55,167 nucleotides of DNA from Magnetococcales bacterium (GTDB lineage: Bacteria; Pseudomonadota; Magnetococcia; Magnetococcales; JADFYX01), in contig JADFZS010000016.1 in the NCBI GenBank assembly GCA_015232405.1, positions 1 through 55,167 of the forward strand, read 5' to 3'. Position numbers and translations under genes: made by a program. The number at the start of each line of letters is the position of its first letter. Position 1 is the first letter of the stretch. Shown here in pieces: positions 28,075 through 36,201 of this stretch. Below the pieces are notes generated by a model that saw only the letters and a list, made by a program, of their open reading frames with translations, was not told the DNA's origin and searched no databases.

Positions 28075-28986
28075 ATGTCAACAATTCCCGGCAACATTCT
28101 AACAGTATGGTGGCAAGCTCTCAGACCAAAAACCCTCACCCTTGCAATTACGCCGGTTTTGGTTGGCAACGCTCTGGCCTATGCCCAACAGGGTTGGCTT
28201 TATAGTTTGCCTGTTTTCCTCACTCTTGTTGCTGCAATTGGTGTACAGGTGGGAACCAACCTCTACAACGATGCTGCCGATTTTGAACGGGGAGTTGATG
28301 GACCTGATAGAATAGGTCCAGATAGGGTAGTGGCAACTGGTCTGCTCTCTGCCAAAGGTGTCTATAGGGGGGCGCATATCAGTTTTGCTCTGGCCTGGCT
28401 GGCAGGTAGCTATCTTATGTGGATGGGTGGGTGGTTCATCTTTTTCCTTGCGCTATTTTCCACACTGGCTGGTTACGCTTATACCGCAGGGCCAAGACCC
28501 ATCTCTGCAACCCCTTTTGGGGAGTTGACTGTTTTTCTGTTTTTCGGTGTTGCTGCGGTTGTGGGTACGGCCTATTTGCAGACTGGTAATGTTGACCTTC
28601 TATCTTTACAGGTTGGAGCTATGGTTGGACTTCCTGCTGCAGGAGTGCTGATGGTCAATAACTATCGCGATGCTGAAAATGATAGCTTGGCAGGGCGTAG
28701 AACTCTGGCTATTGTGGCTGGTATTTCTGGTTCTAAAAAAATATTTACCATGTTGATGGTGGCCCCTTATGTTCTGGGTGGTTATGTTGTCTATAGTGGG
28801 CATAAGAGTAGCTTTTGGTTTGTTCTGCCTCTGATCACGCTTATCTCAGCCTATTCAATCATAAAATCATTTTGGCTCACTCCACCATCTCCTCTTTTTA
28901 ATACCATCCTTGCCAACACAGCAAAGCATCAAATGGTGTTTGGGCTGTTGTTGGGTTTGGCATTTGTTCTTTCAAATTTGTATTGA
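28075..28986 (+). CDS. menA: 1,4-dihydroxy-2-naphthoate polyprenyltransferase
   Basis: A 303-residue UbiA-superfamily membrane enzyme that attaches a polyprenyl chain to dihydroxynaphthoate in menaquinone synthesis. It has about nine hydrophobic helices. The two prenyl-diphosphate motifs are NLYNDAADFERGVD (~62-75) and NYRDAENDSLAGRRTLAI (~196-213). The spacer GPDRIGPDRVVATGL after the first motif and VNNYRD..AGRRTLA around the second are those of MenA rather than UbiA or heme O synthase. No other men genes are nearby. It implies that the organism makes menaquinone. Confidence 0.88.
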   Translation: MSTIPGNILTVWWQALRPKTLTLAITPVLVGNALAYAQQGWLYSLPVFLTLVAAIGVQVGTNLYNDAADFERGVDGPDRIGPDRVVATGLLSAKGVYRGAHISFALAWLAGSYLMWMGGWFIFFLALFSTLAGYAYTAGPRPISATPFGELTVFLFFGVAAVVGTAYLQTGNVDLLSLQVGAMVGLPAAGVLMVNNYRDAENDSLAGRRTLAIVAGISGSKKIFTMLMVAPYVLGGYVVYSGHKSSFWFVLPLITLISAYSIIKSFWLTPPSPLFNTILANTAKHQMVFGLLLGLAFVLSNLY

Positions 28987-29329
28987 AGAATTTTTCATAT
29001 TAAAAAGAGGAAAATGATTGGATTTTATTGTAATTATGCTACCCTTAATTTCATTAAAGAGACAATTTTTTACTGGTTACCTTGTTATTGATTATTAACT
29101 ATAACGAGGAAACTAATTATGCAATTGGCTGTTATTGCAAAAAATACAAATGGTTACGGTGTGTTTTTAGAATAATGCATTAATGGTTGAAGGTTTGATA
29201 TATTAACATGCCCCTGACATTGCCATTTATTTAAATATACTGTTTGGGAACAAAAACACTGCTGGTATAGTCGCAGTATGAACTTTTAATATTTTTTAAT
29301 AGCAACATATAGATCAATTGGAGAATTAG
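28987..29329. other. intergenic region, AT-rich
   Basis: About 340 bases between menA and the OmpA-family gene. An 18-codon frame at 29119-29175 follows ACGAGGAAA and could be a leader peptide, but it is too short to support. No terminator hairpin was found after menA. Confidence 0.3.
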
Positions 29330-30298
29330 ATGAGATTGCCCATAAGTTTGAAGGTTTTGGTTATTGGTTTTGCACTGTTGATTCTTGGAGGTTGTAATAC
29401 AACATCCAGTCAAGATGGATGGTATTATAAAGGCTATTTTCAAAACCATCCCCAAACAGGTAGTAATGAGATTGCCCATGCTGGTACATCCTGTTTTTTC
29501 TGTAAGCCAGACCCTTCAGCTGATAAAGATGGAGATGGTGTAGTAGATAGTCAGGATAAATGTCCTACAACACCAAAAAATGTCAAGGTAGACCTTTCTG
29601 GCTGCTCGTTGGACAGTGATGGTGATGGGGTCTTAGACCATAAGGACAGATGCCCAAATACATTTGAAAATGTTGCTGTTAACGTTCATGGTTGTGATTT
29701 GGATAGCGATGGAGATGGTGTTAACGATGCCCTTGATAGTTGTCCCGAATCCCAGGCAAATATCGAGGTAGATTACAAAGGCTGCCCATTAGATAGCGAT
29801 GGGGACGGTGTAATTGACTCCCTTGATCAATGTCCCGGAACCGCAGCAACTGTTCAGGTAAACTCCAATGGTTGTTCAGTGGATAGTGATGGTGACATGG
29901 TCAACGATTATATTGACAGATGTCCCGGTACTCCTGCTAAAGCTAAAGTTAACGCTTTTGGCTGTTGGGTGGTGGATAACCTCAAATTTAGAAGTGGAAG
30001 ATCCACAATCAGCCACAGCTCTTCTTCTGCTTTAAGAGATATCGTTGGTATGTTACTGGCAAACCCAGACCTGAAGATTGAGGTACAGGGTCATACAGAC
30101 AATCAAGGTAGCAGCCGTTTAAACACACGCCTATCCCAATCTCGCGCCCAAGCAGTGGTAGACTATCTCATTGGCCAGGGTATTTCCCCAAGCAGATTGC
30201 TACCAAAAGGTTATGGACCAAGCCAACCAATTGCGGATAACTCAACAAGTATTGGTCGCCAAGAAAATCGCCGGGTGGAGCTTAAACCAATTCGGTAG
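29330..30298 (+). CDS. OmpA-family lipoprotein with TSP type-3 calcium-binding repeats
   Basis: A 322-residue outer-membrane lipoprotein. The signal peptide ends in LILGGC, a lipobox with Cys at ~23. Residues ~63-220 hold five thrombospondin type-3 repeats (DSDGDGVxDxxDxCPxTP..GC), whose Asp-rich loops bind calcium. Residues ~220-322 are the OmpA C-terminal peptidoglycan-binding domain: IEVQGHTDNQGSSRLNTRLS with the diaminopimelate-binding Asp and a later Arg in NRRVEL. It likely anchors the outer membrane to peptidoglycan and may have a surface role. GGAG just before the ATG supports the start, and an intrinsic terminator follows. Confidence 0.93.
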   Translation: MRLPISLKVLVIGFALLILGGCNTTSSQDGWYYKGYFQNHPQTGSNEIAHAGTSCFFCKPDPSADKDGDGVVDSQDKCPTTPKNVKVDLSGCSLDSDGDGVLDHKDRCPNTFENVAVNVHGCDLDSDGDGVNDALDSCPESQANIEVDYKGCPLDSDGDGVIDSLDQCPGTAATVQVNSNGCSVDSDGDMVNDYIDRCPGTPAKAKVNAFGCWVVDNLKFRSGRSTISHSSSSALRDIVGMLLANPDLKIEVQGHTDNQGSSRLNTRLSQSRAQAVVDYLIGQGISPSRLLPKGYGPSQPIADNSTSIGRQENRRVELKPIR

Positions 30299-30327
30299 TT
30301 TATTGTATAGATAAAGAGAAATAAAAT

Positions 30328-30362
30328 GGCCTCCTGACAAGTGACAGGAGGCCGTTTTTTTT
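30328..30362 (+). terminator. intrinsic terminator of the OmpA-family gene
   Basis: A perfect 9-bp stem GGCCTCCTG / CAGGAGGCC with an 8-base loop, followed by G and eight T residues, 29 bases after the stop codon. Confidence 0.93.
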
Positions 30363-30418
30363 GCATATAAATTCATGTTGTTATGTATATGTTAACTTGT
30401 GCGGTTGCTGAGGTTTTA

Positions 30419-31615
30419 TCAACTCTCCATGGCCTTTTTAGGCAGCAACCGTTGTAAAACTATCAGGCCAGCTATTGCAGATAAAAAAGAGCCTATTATG
30501 ATTCCCAAACGGTAGACAGATGCGTAGCTCTCTATGGTATTTTCAAAGGCTAAAGAGCCGATAAAGAGGCTCATGGTAAATCCAACACCACATAACAGTG
30601 ACACCCCATATAGGGTAGCCCAGCTGATTCCCCTTGGTAGTTGAGCAAGCCCCAGACGTACACCCAGCCAACATGTGGCAAAAATTCCCAACTGTTTTCC
30701 AACAAATAGCCCAAGAATAATGCCAATAGATACCGAACCGAATATATGCCCAGACTCAACCCCATCTAGAGGAACCCCGGCATTGGCAAAAGCAAATATA
30801 GGCATGATTCCATAAGCTACAGTTGGTTTTAGATCATGTATCAGCTCTCGCAGCAGAGACCTTCTTTCGGGATATTTGGATTTTAAGGGTATGGAGAAAG
30901 CCAATACAACACCAACTAAAGCTGCATGAACTCCCGATTGCAACACGCTCAACCACAACATGATACCCACAAGTACATATGGTGGAATCCGCTGAACTTG
31001 CAGATAGTTCATCAAAAACAGAATAAAGGTGAATCCCGCTGCTATTGCCATGGATACCAGAGAGAGATCTGCCGAATAAAACAGGGCGATAATGATAATT
31101 GCCCCAAGGTCGTCAAAAATTGCCAGAGCCAAGAGAAATATCTTTAAACTGTTGGCAACTCGGTTGCCAAACAGGGTCAATAACCCCAGAGCAAATGCGA
31201 TATCTGTTGCCGTGGGTATGGCCCACCCGGCAAGGGTAGTTGGGTTGTGATGGTTATAAAATGTGTATATAAGAGCTGGAACAACCATTCCCCCCACTGC
31301 ACCAAGCCCCGGCAGGGCGATCTTGTGGAGAGTGGATAGCTCTCCTTCTAAAATATCCTGCTTTATCTCCATGCCAACCAGCAGAAAAAATACTGTCATC
31401 AGCCCTTCGTTGATCCACAACAAAATAGGCTTGTTAATAGCGTTGGCTCCTACACTAATTGCTATAGGAGTATCTAGAAGGTTGATATAAAAGCCAGATA
31501 GAGAGGAGTTGACCATGATCATGGCAAATAGAGTTGCTAACAGCAGTAACGCTCCCCCGATTTTTTGCTGTTTATGATCACCTTCAATTAGGATTGCTGG
31601 TAATTTGTTCCCCAT
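30419..31615 (-). CDS. nhaA: Na+/H+ antiporter NhaA
   Basis: A 398-residue inner-membrane antiporter exporting Na+ or Li+ in exchange for two protons. It has about twelve hydrophobic helices. Family marks are VFFLLVGMEIKQDILEG, AIPTATDIAFALG with the unwound helix IV Asp (~138), and IFDDLGAIIIIALF with the paired Asp (~168-169) that forms the ion site in E. coli NhaA (D163/D164). ATG 31615, preceded by GGTG, is preferred over the GTG codons at 31627 and 31624. It lies beyond a 446-base leader following feoA on the same strand. Sodium extrusion suits a marine or brackish habitat. Confidence 0.92.
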   Translation of the reverse strand: MGNKLPAILIEGDHKQQKIGGALLLLATLFAMIMVNSSLSGFYINLLDTPIAISVGANAINKPILLWINEGLMTVFFLLVGMEIKQDILEGELSTLHKIALPGLGAVGGMVVPALIYTFYNHHNPTTLAGWAIPTATDIAFALGLLTLFGNRVANSLKIFLLALAIFDDLGAIIIIALFYSADLSLVSMAIAAGFTFILFLMNYLQVQRIPPYVLVGIMLWLSVLQSGVHAALVGVVLAFSIPLKSKYPERRSLLRELIHDLKPTVAYGIMPIFAFANAGVPLDGVESGHIFGSVSIGIILGLFVGKQLGIFATCWLGVRLGLAQLPRGISWATLYGVSLLCGVGFTMSLFIGSLAFENTIESYASVYRLGIIIGSFLSAIAGLIVLQRLLPKKAMES

Positions 31616-32061
31616 CAGTTGCACCACGAGTTAATTTATAAATTTATTGTTAATATTGTGAATATATGCACACCTATAAAATATCATGCTAAATATATTC
31701 TGGTTGACCAAACAACCACATAACTCCAACGAACCATCTTACTTTCGTTTGACCATAAATATATAAAATATATCCAACAAATATTTTTTTGCTGCTATTG
31801 TAATGTTCGTTATTTTAGTCAGGATATATGTAATATGATAAGGTTCAGTTACACATCTTGTGAAAAGTCACGCTTCAAGGTAGGGATGCTGAGAGAAGAG
31901 CATTTTCTATAAAATAAGGCTCTTTTTAGGGGAATGAAAATATTACAAATTCAGTGCCATGGCGAGCCTGCTCTTGGCAACCCAATAGAAAGCTCACCCT
32001 TTTGGGAAATTCGGTTTGACATACTGGCTCTTTTCTACATAAAAGCCTGGTTTCTCTTATT
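31616..32061 (-). promoter_or_regulatory. long nhaA leader with potential RNA structure
   Basis: Between feoA and nhaA lie 446 bases without a gene. In minus-strand sense, GGTGAGC (31992-31998) can pair with GCTCGCC (31962-31968) around a loop including GGGTTGCC, and GAGCATTTT (31898-31906) with AAAAT...GCTC (31911-31923) makes a second stem. The segment 31860-32040 is higher in G+C than its AT-rich surroundings. This is the appearance of a structured leader or riboswitch, but I cannot match it to a named family. Confidence 0.35.
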
Positions 32062-32328
32062 CTAGTGTCCGATATCTTTTTTAATGGAGCCGGATTTTAA
32101 AATAATCTGCTCTGCTTCTGTTTCTCTCAAAGAGATCTGATAGCCCCGAATGGTGAATACTTTTGGCTCGTCTAAGGGAGCGGTTTGATCTGCTTGTACT
32201 GTTGCTCCTTGTACAAACCCCATCTCTACCAAGCGTTGTTTAAGGGCAAAATCACCCCAGATACCTAAAATTTCTGCTTTGTGACCATATTCAAGTTGGG
32301 CAAGAGTTGTGTGTTTGTTATTATCCAT
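32062..32328 (-). CDS. feoA: FeoA-family protein
   Basis: An 88-residue SH3-like protein of the FeoA family, which assists the ferrous iron transporter FeoB. The core reads LAQLEYGHKAEILGIWGD, LKQRLVEMGFVQGATVQ, and ISLRETEAEQIIL, the standard FeoA order (gxxaxI, RLxxMGFxxGxxV, xxLRxxEAxxI). ATG 32328 is chosen for GGAG placed 9 bases upstream; a GTG seven codons earlier is possible. No feoB follows: nhaA is next on this strand. A Fur-like box and a small ORF precede it. Confidence 0.85.
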   Translation of the reverse strand: MDNNKHTTLAQLEYGHKAEILGIWGDFALKQRLVEMGFVQGATVQADQTAPLDEPKVFTIRGYQISLRETEAEQIILKSGSIKKDIGH

Positions 32329-32387
32329 TATTATTATTCTCCAAATCACATATAAGACAGATATTTTACCGTTTATCTTTAATCAAT

Positions 32388-32537
32388 TTACAAATATTCA
32401 AGGCGGTAAATACCCTCACAAAGACAGACAAAACCAAAATCACTTAAATTTATAGGAGGCAGGGTAGAAATTTTGTTTTTAAAATAGTTGTTACAGTTAT
32501 CAGCTCCACTCTTCAATGAGCTTAGAATTTTGCACAA
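32388..32537 (-). CDS. 49-residue cysteine-containing small ORF between a Fur-like box and feoA
   Basis: A TTG-initiated frame on the feoA strand, ending 59 bases before the feoA start. GAAGGG ends five bases before the TTG, an ideal ribosome-site position. The peptide begins MCKILSSLKSGADNCNNYFK and ends with VCLCEGIYRLEYL; it has four cysteines and no membrane segment. I recognise no family. Its position directly downstream of a Fur-like box explains why that box is 290 bases from feoA and suggests an iron-regulated small protein, perhaps with a FeoC-like accessory role. That role is inference. Confidence 0.45.
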   Translation of the reverse strand: MCKILSSLKSGADNCNNYFKNKISTLPPINLSDFGFVCLCEGIYRLEYL

Positions 32538-32614
32538 TCCATCCCTTCAATTATTGATATGTGACCTCTGCTACGGCATCAACCACACAAATAGAGAATG
32601 AGAAACGTTTCTGT

Positions 32615-32631
32615 AATGAGAATGATTATCA
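32615..32631. promoter_or_regulatory. Fur-box-like site upstream of the feoA unit
   Basis: AATGAGAATGATTATCA, identical to the 17-mer upstream of the LbtU-like porin. Here it is 78 bases upstream of the small ORF and 287 bases upstream of feoA. A nearby GAGAATGAGAAACGTTTCTG may hold a second, weaker half-site. Confidence 0.75.
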
Positions 32632-32765
32632 ATATTATAATACGGGTGTCAAGCCAAAAATACCCACATAACCTTTTTTTATATGATTAATCAGTATTTT
32701 TATGTCATTATTCACAACAGAATTTTATGCCAATTTTTAAAGTAACTTTTATTAATTCAGAATTA

Positions 32766-32803
32766 TAATTGAGATATCTAAATCCATTTAGATATCTCAA
32801 TTA
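32766..32803. repeat. perfect 18-bp inverted repeat (38-base palindrome)
   Basis: TAATTGAGATATCTAAAT and ATTTAGATATCTCAATTA are exact reverse complements separated by CC. No T-run flanks it in the usual place and no gene ends nearby, so it is probably not a simple terminator; a regulator site or cruciform is possible. Confidence 0.9.
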
Positions 32804-33207
32804 CAAATAGAATAGCCTTTTTAAATGGTAACAACTCAGCTTTTTCGCGGATTTATTTGGCTACACCATTGAAAAATATGGTTAATTAGTGGTCTTTTAG
32901 CAGTTCTTTTTTGTCAATACAGAGTTTTAGATAATGATATCTATATATAGAAATATAATATTTGTTTGCTCCTTTAATACTTATTTTTTTACCTGTAATA
33001 TTGACAATATGAAAATTCAACCCTATTGTGTATGTACATAATATAATTAGAAAATTTACATATTATTAACAATAACGGCTTAATTGTAAATATAATCTTA
33101 ACAGCATAAGGTCTGTTTTATTATCATAAATAACTCTAGGTAATAGATTATTATAAACACATAAAAAGCTCATATATATTAGAGTAGTTCAGGTTGATTT
33201 GTATAAA

Positions 33208-36201
33208 ATGCAATATTCCCAAGAATCTGATAAGACAATAAAAAAAAATATATTATACTCAGCAATGGTTTTGGGGCTTTTGTGGTCGGTTCTTGTTATC
33301 GCCTCTTTGGTATGGAATGTTTACAATAAAAATTTGGAGACCGAATCTTTAGCAATAAATGCTGCCAATTCAATTTACGATAAAGATAGGGCGTTTCATC
33401 TTTGGGCCTCTTCCCATGGTGGGGTATATGTTCCCCCAACTACTCGCACACCGCCAAATCCAGCATTAGAACATATTGAAGATAGGGATGTTGAGACACT
33501 TTCTGGTAAAAAACTAACTTTGATGAATCCAGCCTATATGCTGCGCCAATTGATGGATGATTTCCCCGGTCTCTATGGTGTAAGAGGGCGTATTACCAGT
33601 TTAGATCCATTAAACTCTCAAAACCGTCCTGATGAATGGGAGGAGGCGGCACTCAAAACTTTGGCTAGCACATCGGCAGATGAGGTGATGAAATTTGTAC
33701 TGCAAAATGGTGAGCCAGTTTTACGTTTAATGCGTCCCATGTATGTAGAGGAGAGCTGCCTTAAATGTCACGGTCATCAGGCTGGCTATAAACCTGGGGC
33801 AAAATATGGTGGTGTGGGAGTTTCGGTTCCCATGACCCCCTACATTGAGCTACAACAAAAATATATTTTAATAATCGGCTGGTCACATGTTTTTCTCTGG
33901 TTGTTGGGTGTAGTTGTTATCTGGCTCTACACAAGGTTACAGCTCCAGAGACAGCTAGAGAGAATTGAGGGAGATAAGGCCAATACACTATTGATGGAGC
34001 AGCAACAGGTAATTCTATCTCTGTTAAAGTTGGCCATTAACCCGGTTCCTTTAAACCAACTTTTAGAGTCGGTTTTAAAGACCATCTTCTCAATTCCATG
34101 GTTGGCTATTTTATCCAAAGGGAGCATATTTCTTGTAGATAAAAAAAGTGATGAACTCCATATGGTGGCACAGCATGGTTTAGCAACTGAACTACTTTCA
34201 AAATGCAAATCCATATCTTTTGGTTACTGTTTATGTGGACGGGCTGCTACTAGTAAGGAGATTGTTTTTAAAAGCTCCATTGATAATGAACATGAAGTGC
34301 AATTTGCAGGTATTCAGCCCCACGGTCACTACTGTATACCCATTTTGTTTGAGCAAAATTTGCTCGGTGTGCTCAACCTCTATGTACCAGAAAACCATAG
34401 CAGGCAGCGTGAGGAAGAGGAGTTTCTTCAGGCTATAGTATCTACTATCGCCATGATTATTAAACATAAACAAGAGGAGGATCTGCTTCTTAGGTTGTCT
34501 AGTGCAGTTGAGCAAAGTCCCACCACTGTGATGATTTCTGATATGCAGGGTGTGATTGAGTATGTCAACCCAAAGTTTACCGATGTAACCGGATATACAG
34601 CCCAAGAGGTGATTGGTAAAAAACCCAGCATTTTAAAATCTGGAGATAAAAGTCCTGAGGATTATAAAATGCTTTGGCAGGCCATTATGGCAGGTAAGGA
34701 GTGGCGAGGTGAGTTTAAAAACCGCAAGAAAAGTGGTGAGCTGTTCTGGGAGTTTGCCTCTATATCACCCATAAGCAATAAAGTTGGTGAAAATACCAGC
34801 ATCATTGCTATCAAGGAGGATATTACAGAACGTAAGAAAATTGAGAGAAAGATCAGAAGCTCCCTTACATTCCAGACGATCATCAGCCATCTGTTGCGAT
34901 CGGGCATACTACCACTGACCATTGAGGAGTTGTGTGATTACACCTTGGATCTGGTGCTTACAGTTCCTGGATTTGCCATAGAGGCAAAGGGTGCTGTGTT
35001 TATGCGGGATACCGACCTTGATAAAATGGTGCTCAAAAGCCACAGAAACCTATCTGAAGAGTTGATCGCCAAACTTGATCAACAATCTTCTGAAACGGGA
35101 GTTTGCAGAATAGCCGCAGCCAACCAAAGGTTCTTTTTTTCTGAGTATATCGAGGGTGGTGAATCTAGCTTATTGGAGATGGCTCCATTTGGTCACTACT
35201 GTGTGCCAATTATTTTCAACAATCAAATTCTCGGCATGATAACAATTTATGTTCCCCCCGGTTATCAACGTGAACAGGATGAAGATAACTTTCTAACAAC
35301 AGTTGCCAATACTGTTGCAAGTATCATTAAACGTAAAGAGGCCGAAGATGAGCTTTTCAAACATCGGGATCATCTAGATAAATTGGTAAAAGTCAGAACT
35401 GCCGATCTTGAAAAAGCCAACCAAGCCAAAAGTGAGTTTTTGGCCAATATGAGCCATGAACTCCGTACTCCACTACATGCGGTAATGAGTTTTTCTGAAA
35501 TGGGTGTACGTAGGATAAACAAACTCATTGATAAAATCGCCACAGCCGATAAGTCAACTGATCTCAAAACACTTGAGGACTCCTTTGGACTCCATCAAAC
35601 CTTGAATAAGGTCGTCCACTATTCAAGTAGAATAGAGAGCAACGGCAAACAGCTAAGAAGCTTGATAGATAACCTTCTTGATTTGGCTAAATTGGAATCA
35701 GGAAAGATAGAATTTAGTTTCCAACTCCATGAGCTGCTAAATATTGTAGATATCGAAAAAGATGGTCTGGAGACCCTGTTCCAAGATAAAGACCTAGAGT
35801 TGGATGTAGTTCCCCCTGAAAATAAATTGATGGTCTATTGCGATAATGCAAAAATCAGCCAGGTAGTTCGCAATCTATTTAGCAACGCCATCAAATTTAC
35901 CCCCGCAGGCAAAAAAATCACTGTTTCGTTTACTGAATCAAACCTTAATGGTGTTCCCATGTCGGTGCTCATGGTTCGTGATGAAGGCACAGGTATACCC
36001 CCACAAGAGCTTGAATTGGTGTTTGATAAATTTGCCCAAAGCAGTAGAACAAAAACCCAGGCTGGGGGTACTGGTTTGGGGCTGGCTATCTGTCTGGAAA
36101 TTGTAACGGCTCACAATGGAACAATTCAGGCAGAGAACAACCCTGATGGGGGATCTCTATTTACGGTGATGCTACCACAACAGGAGCCTGATGATGAATG
36201 A
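33208..36201 (+). CDS. sensor histidine kinase with c-type heme domain (DUF3365-GAF-PAS-GAF-HisKA-HATPase)
   Basis: A 997-residue membrane kinase from ATG 33208 (a TTG at 33199 is less likely; CAGGTTG lies upstream). A helix at ~15-38 and another at ~220-242 bracket a periplasmic DUF3365/Tll0287-like domain with one c-heme site, CLKCH (~184-188), and VGVSVPMTPYIEL after it. Cytoplasmic order: GAF (~275-415), PAS (~425-545, EYVNPKFTDVTGYTAQEVIG), second GAF (~560-705), HisKA with FLANMSHELRTP (His ~750), HATPase with NLFSNAIKFTPAG, DEGTGIPP and GGTGLGLAI. There is no receiver; its partners are the two receiver proteins encoded next, the first overlapping by 11 bases. Heme redox or gas binding is the likely input. 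Confidence 0.92.
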   Translation: MQYSQESDKTIKKNILYSAMVLGLLWSVLVIASLVWNVYNKNLETESLAINAANSIYDKDRAFHLWASSHGGVYVPPTTRTPPNPALEHIEDRDVETLSGKKLTLMNPAYMLRQLMDDFPGLYGVRGRITSLDPLNSQNRPDEWEEAALKTLASTSADEVMKFVLQNGEPVLRLMRPMYVEESCLKCHGHQAGYKPGAKYGGVGVSVPMTPYIELQQKYILIIGWSHVFLWLLGVVVIWLYTRLQLQRQLERIEGDKANTLLMEQQQVILSLLKLAINPVPLNQLLESVLKTIFSIPWLAILSKGSIFLVDKKSDELHMVAQHGLATELLSKCKSISFGYCLCGRAATSKEIVFKSSIDNEHEVQFAGIQPHGHYCIPILFEQNLLGVLNLYVPENHSRQREEEEFLQAIVSTIAMIIKHKQEEDLLLRLSSAVEQSPTTVMISDMQGVIEYVNPKFTDVTGYTAQEVIGKKPSILKSGDKSPEDYKMLWQAIMAGKEWRGEFKNRKKSGELFWEFASISPISNKVGENTSIIAIKEDITERKKIERKIRSSLTFQTIISHLLRSGILPLTIEELCDYTLDLVLTVPGFAIEAKGAVFMRDTDLDKMVLKSHRNLSEELIAKLDQQSSETGVCRIAAANQRFFFSEYIEGGESSLLEMAPFGHYCVPIIFNNQILGMITIYVPPGYQREQDEDNFLTTVANTVASIIKRKEAEDELFKHRDHLDKLVKVRTADLEKANQAKSEFLANMSHELRTPLHAVMSFSEMGVRRINKLIDKIATADKSTDLKTLEDSFGLHQTLNKVVHYSSRIESNGKQLRSLIDNLLDLAKLESGKIEFSFQLHELLNIVDIEKDGLETLFQDKDLELDVVPPENKLMVYCDNAKISQVVRNLFSNAIKFTPAGKKITVSFTESNLNGVPMSVLMVRDEGTGIPPQELELVFDKFAQSSRTKTQAGGTGLGLAICLEIVTAHNGTIQAENNPDGGSLFTVMLPQQEPDDE

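Larger units (their letters stand above)
32538..33207. other. AT-rich intergenic region with Fur-like site and large palindrome
   Basis: About 670 bases between the iron-linked unit (leftward) and the heme sensor kinase operon (rightward). It contains the Fur-like site at 32615-32631 and the 38-base palindrome at 32766-32803. The rest, especially 32930-33190, is extremely AT-rich and likely holds the kinase operon promoter; no ORF is supported. Confidence 0.45.

Noticed and set aside
29119-29175. 18-codon frame with a possible ribosome site between menA and the OmpA-family gene
   Set aside because: A leader peptide is possible, but nothing beyond the short frame supports it.
31860-31900. CTGAGA near 31888 as part of a TPP riboswitch
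   Set aside because: The other conserved TPP elements are absent and the strand does not fit the downstream gene.
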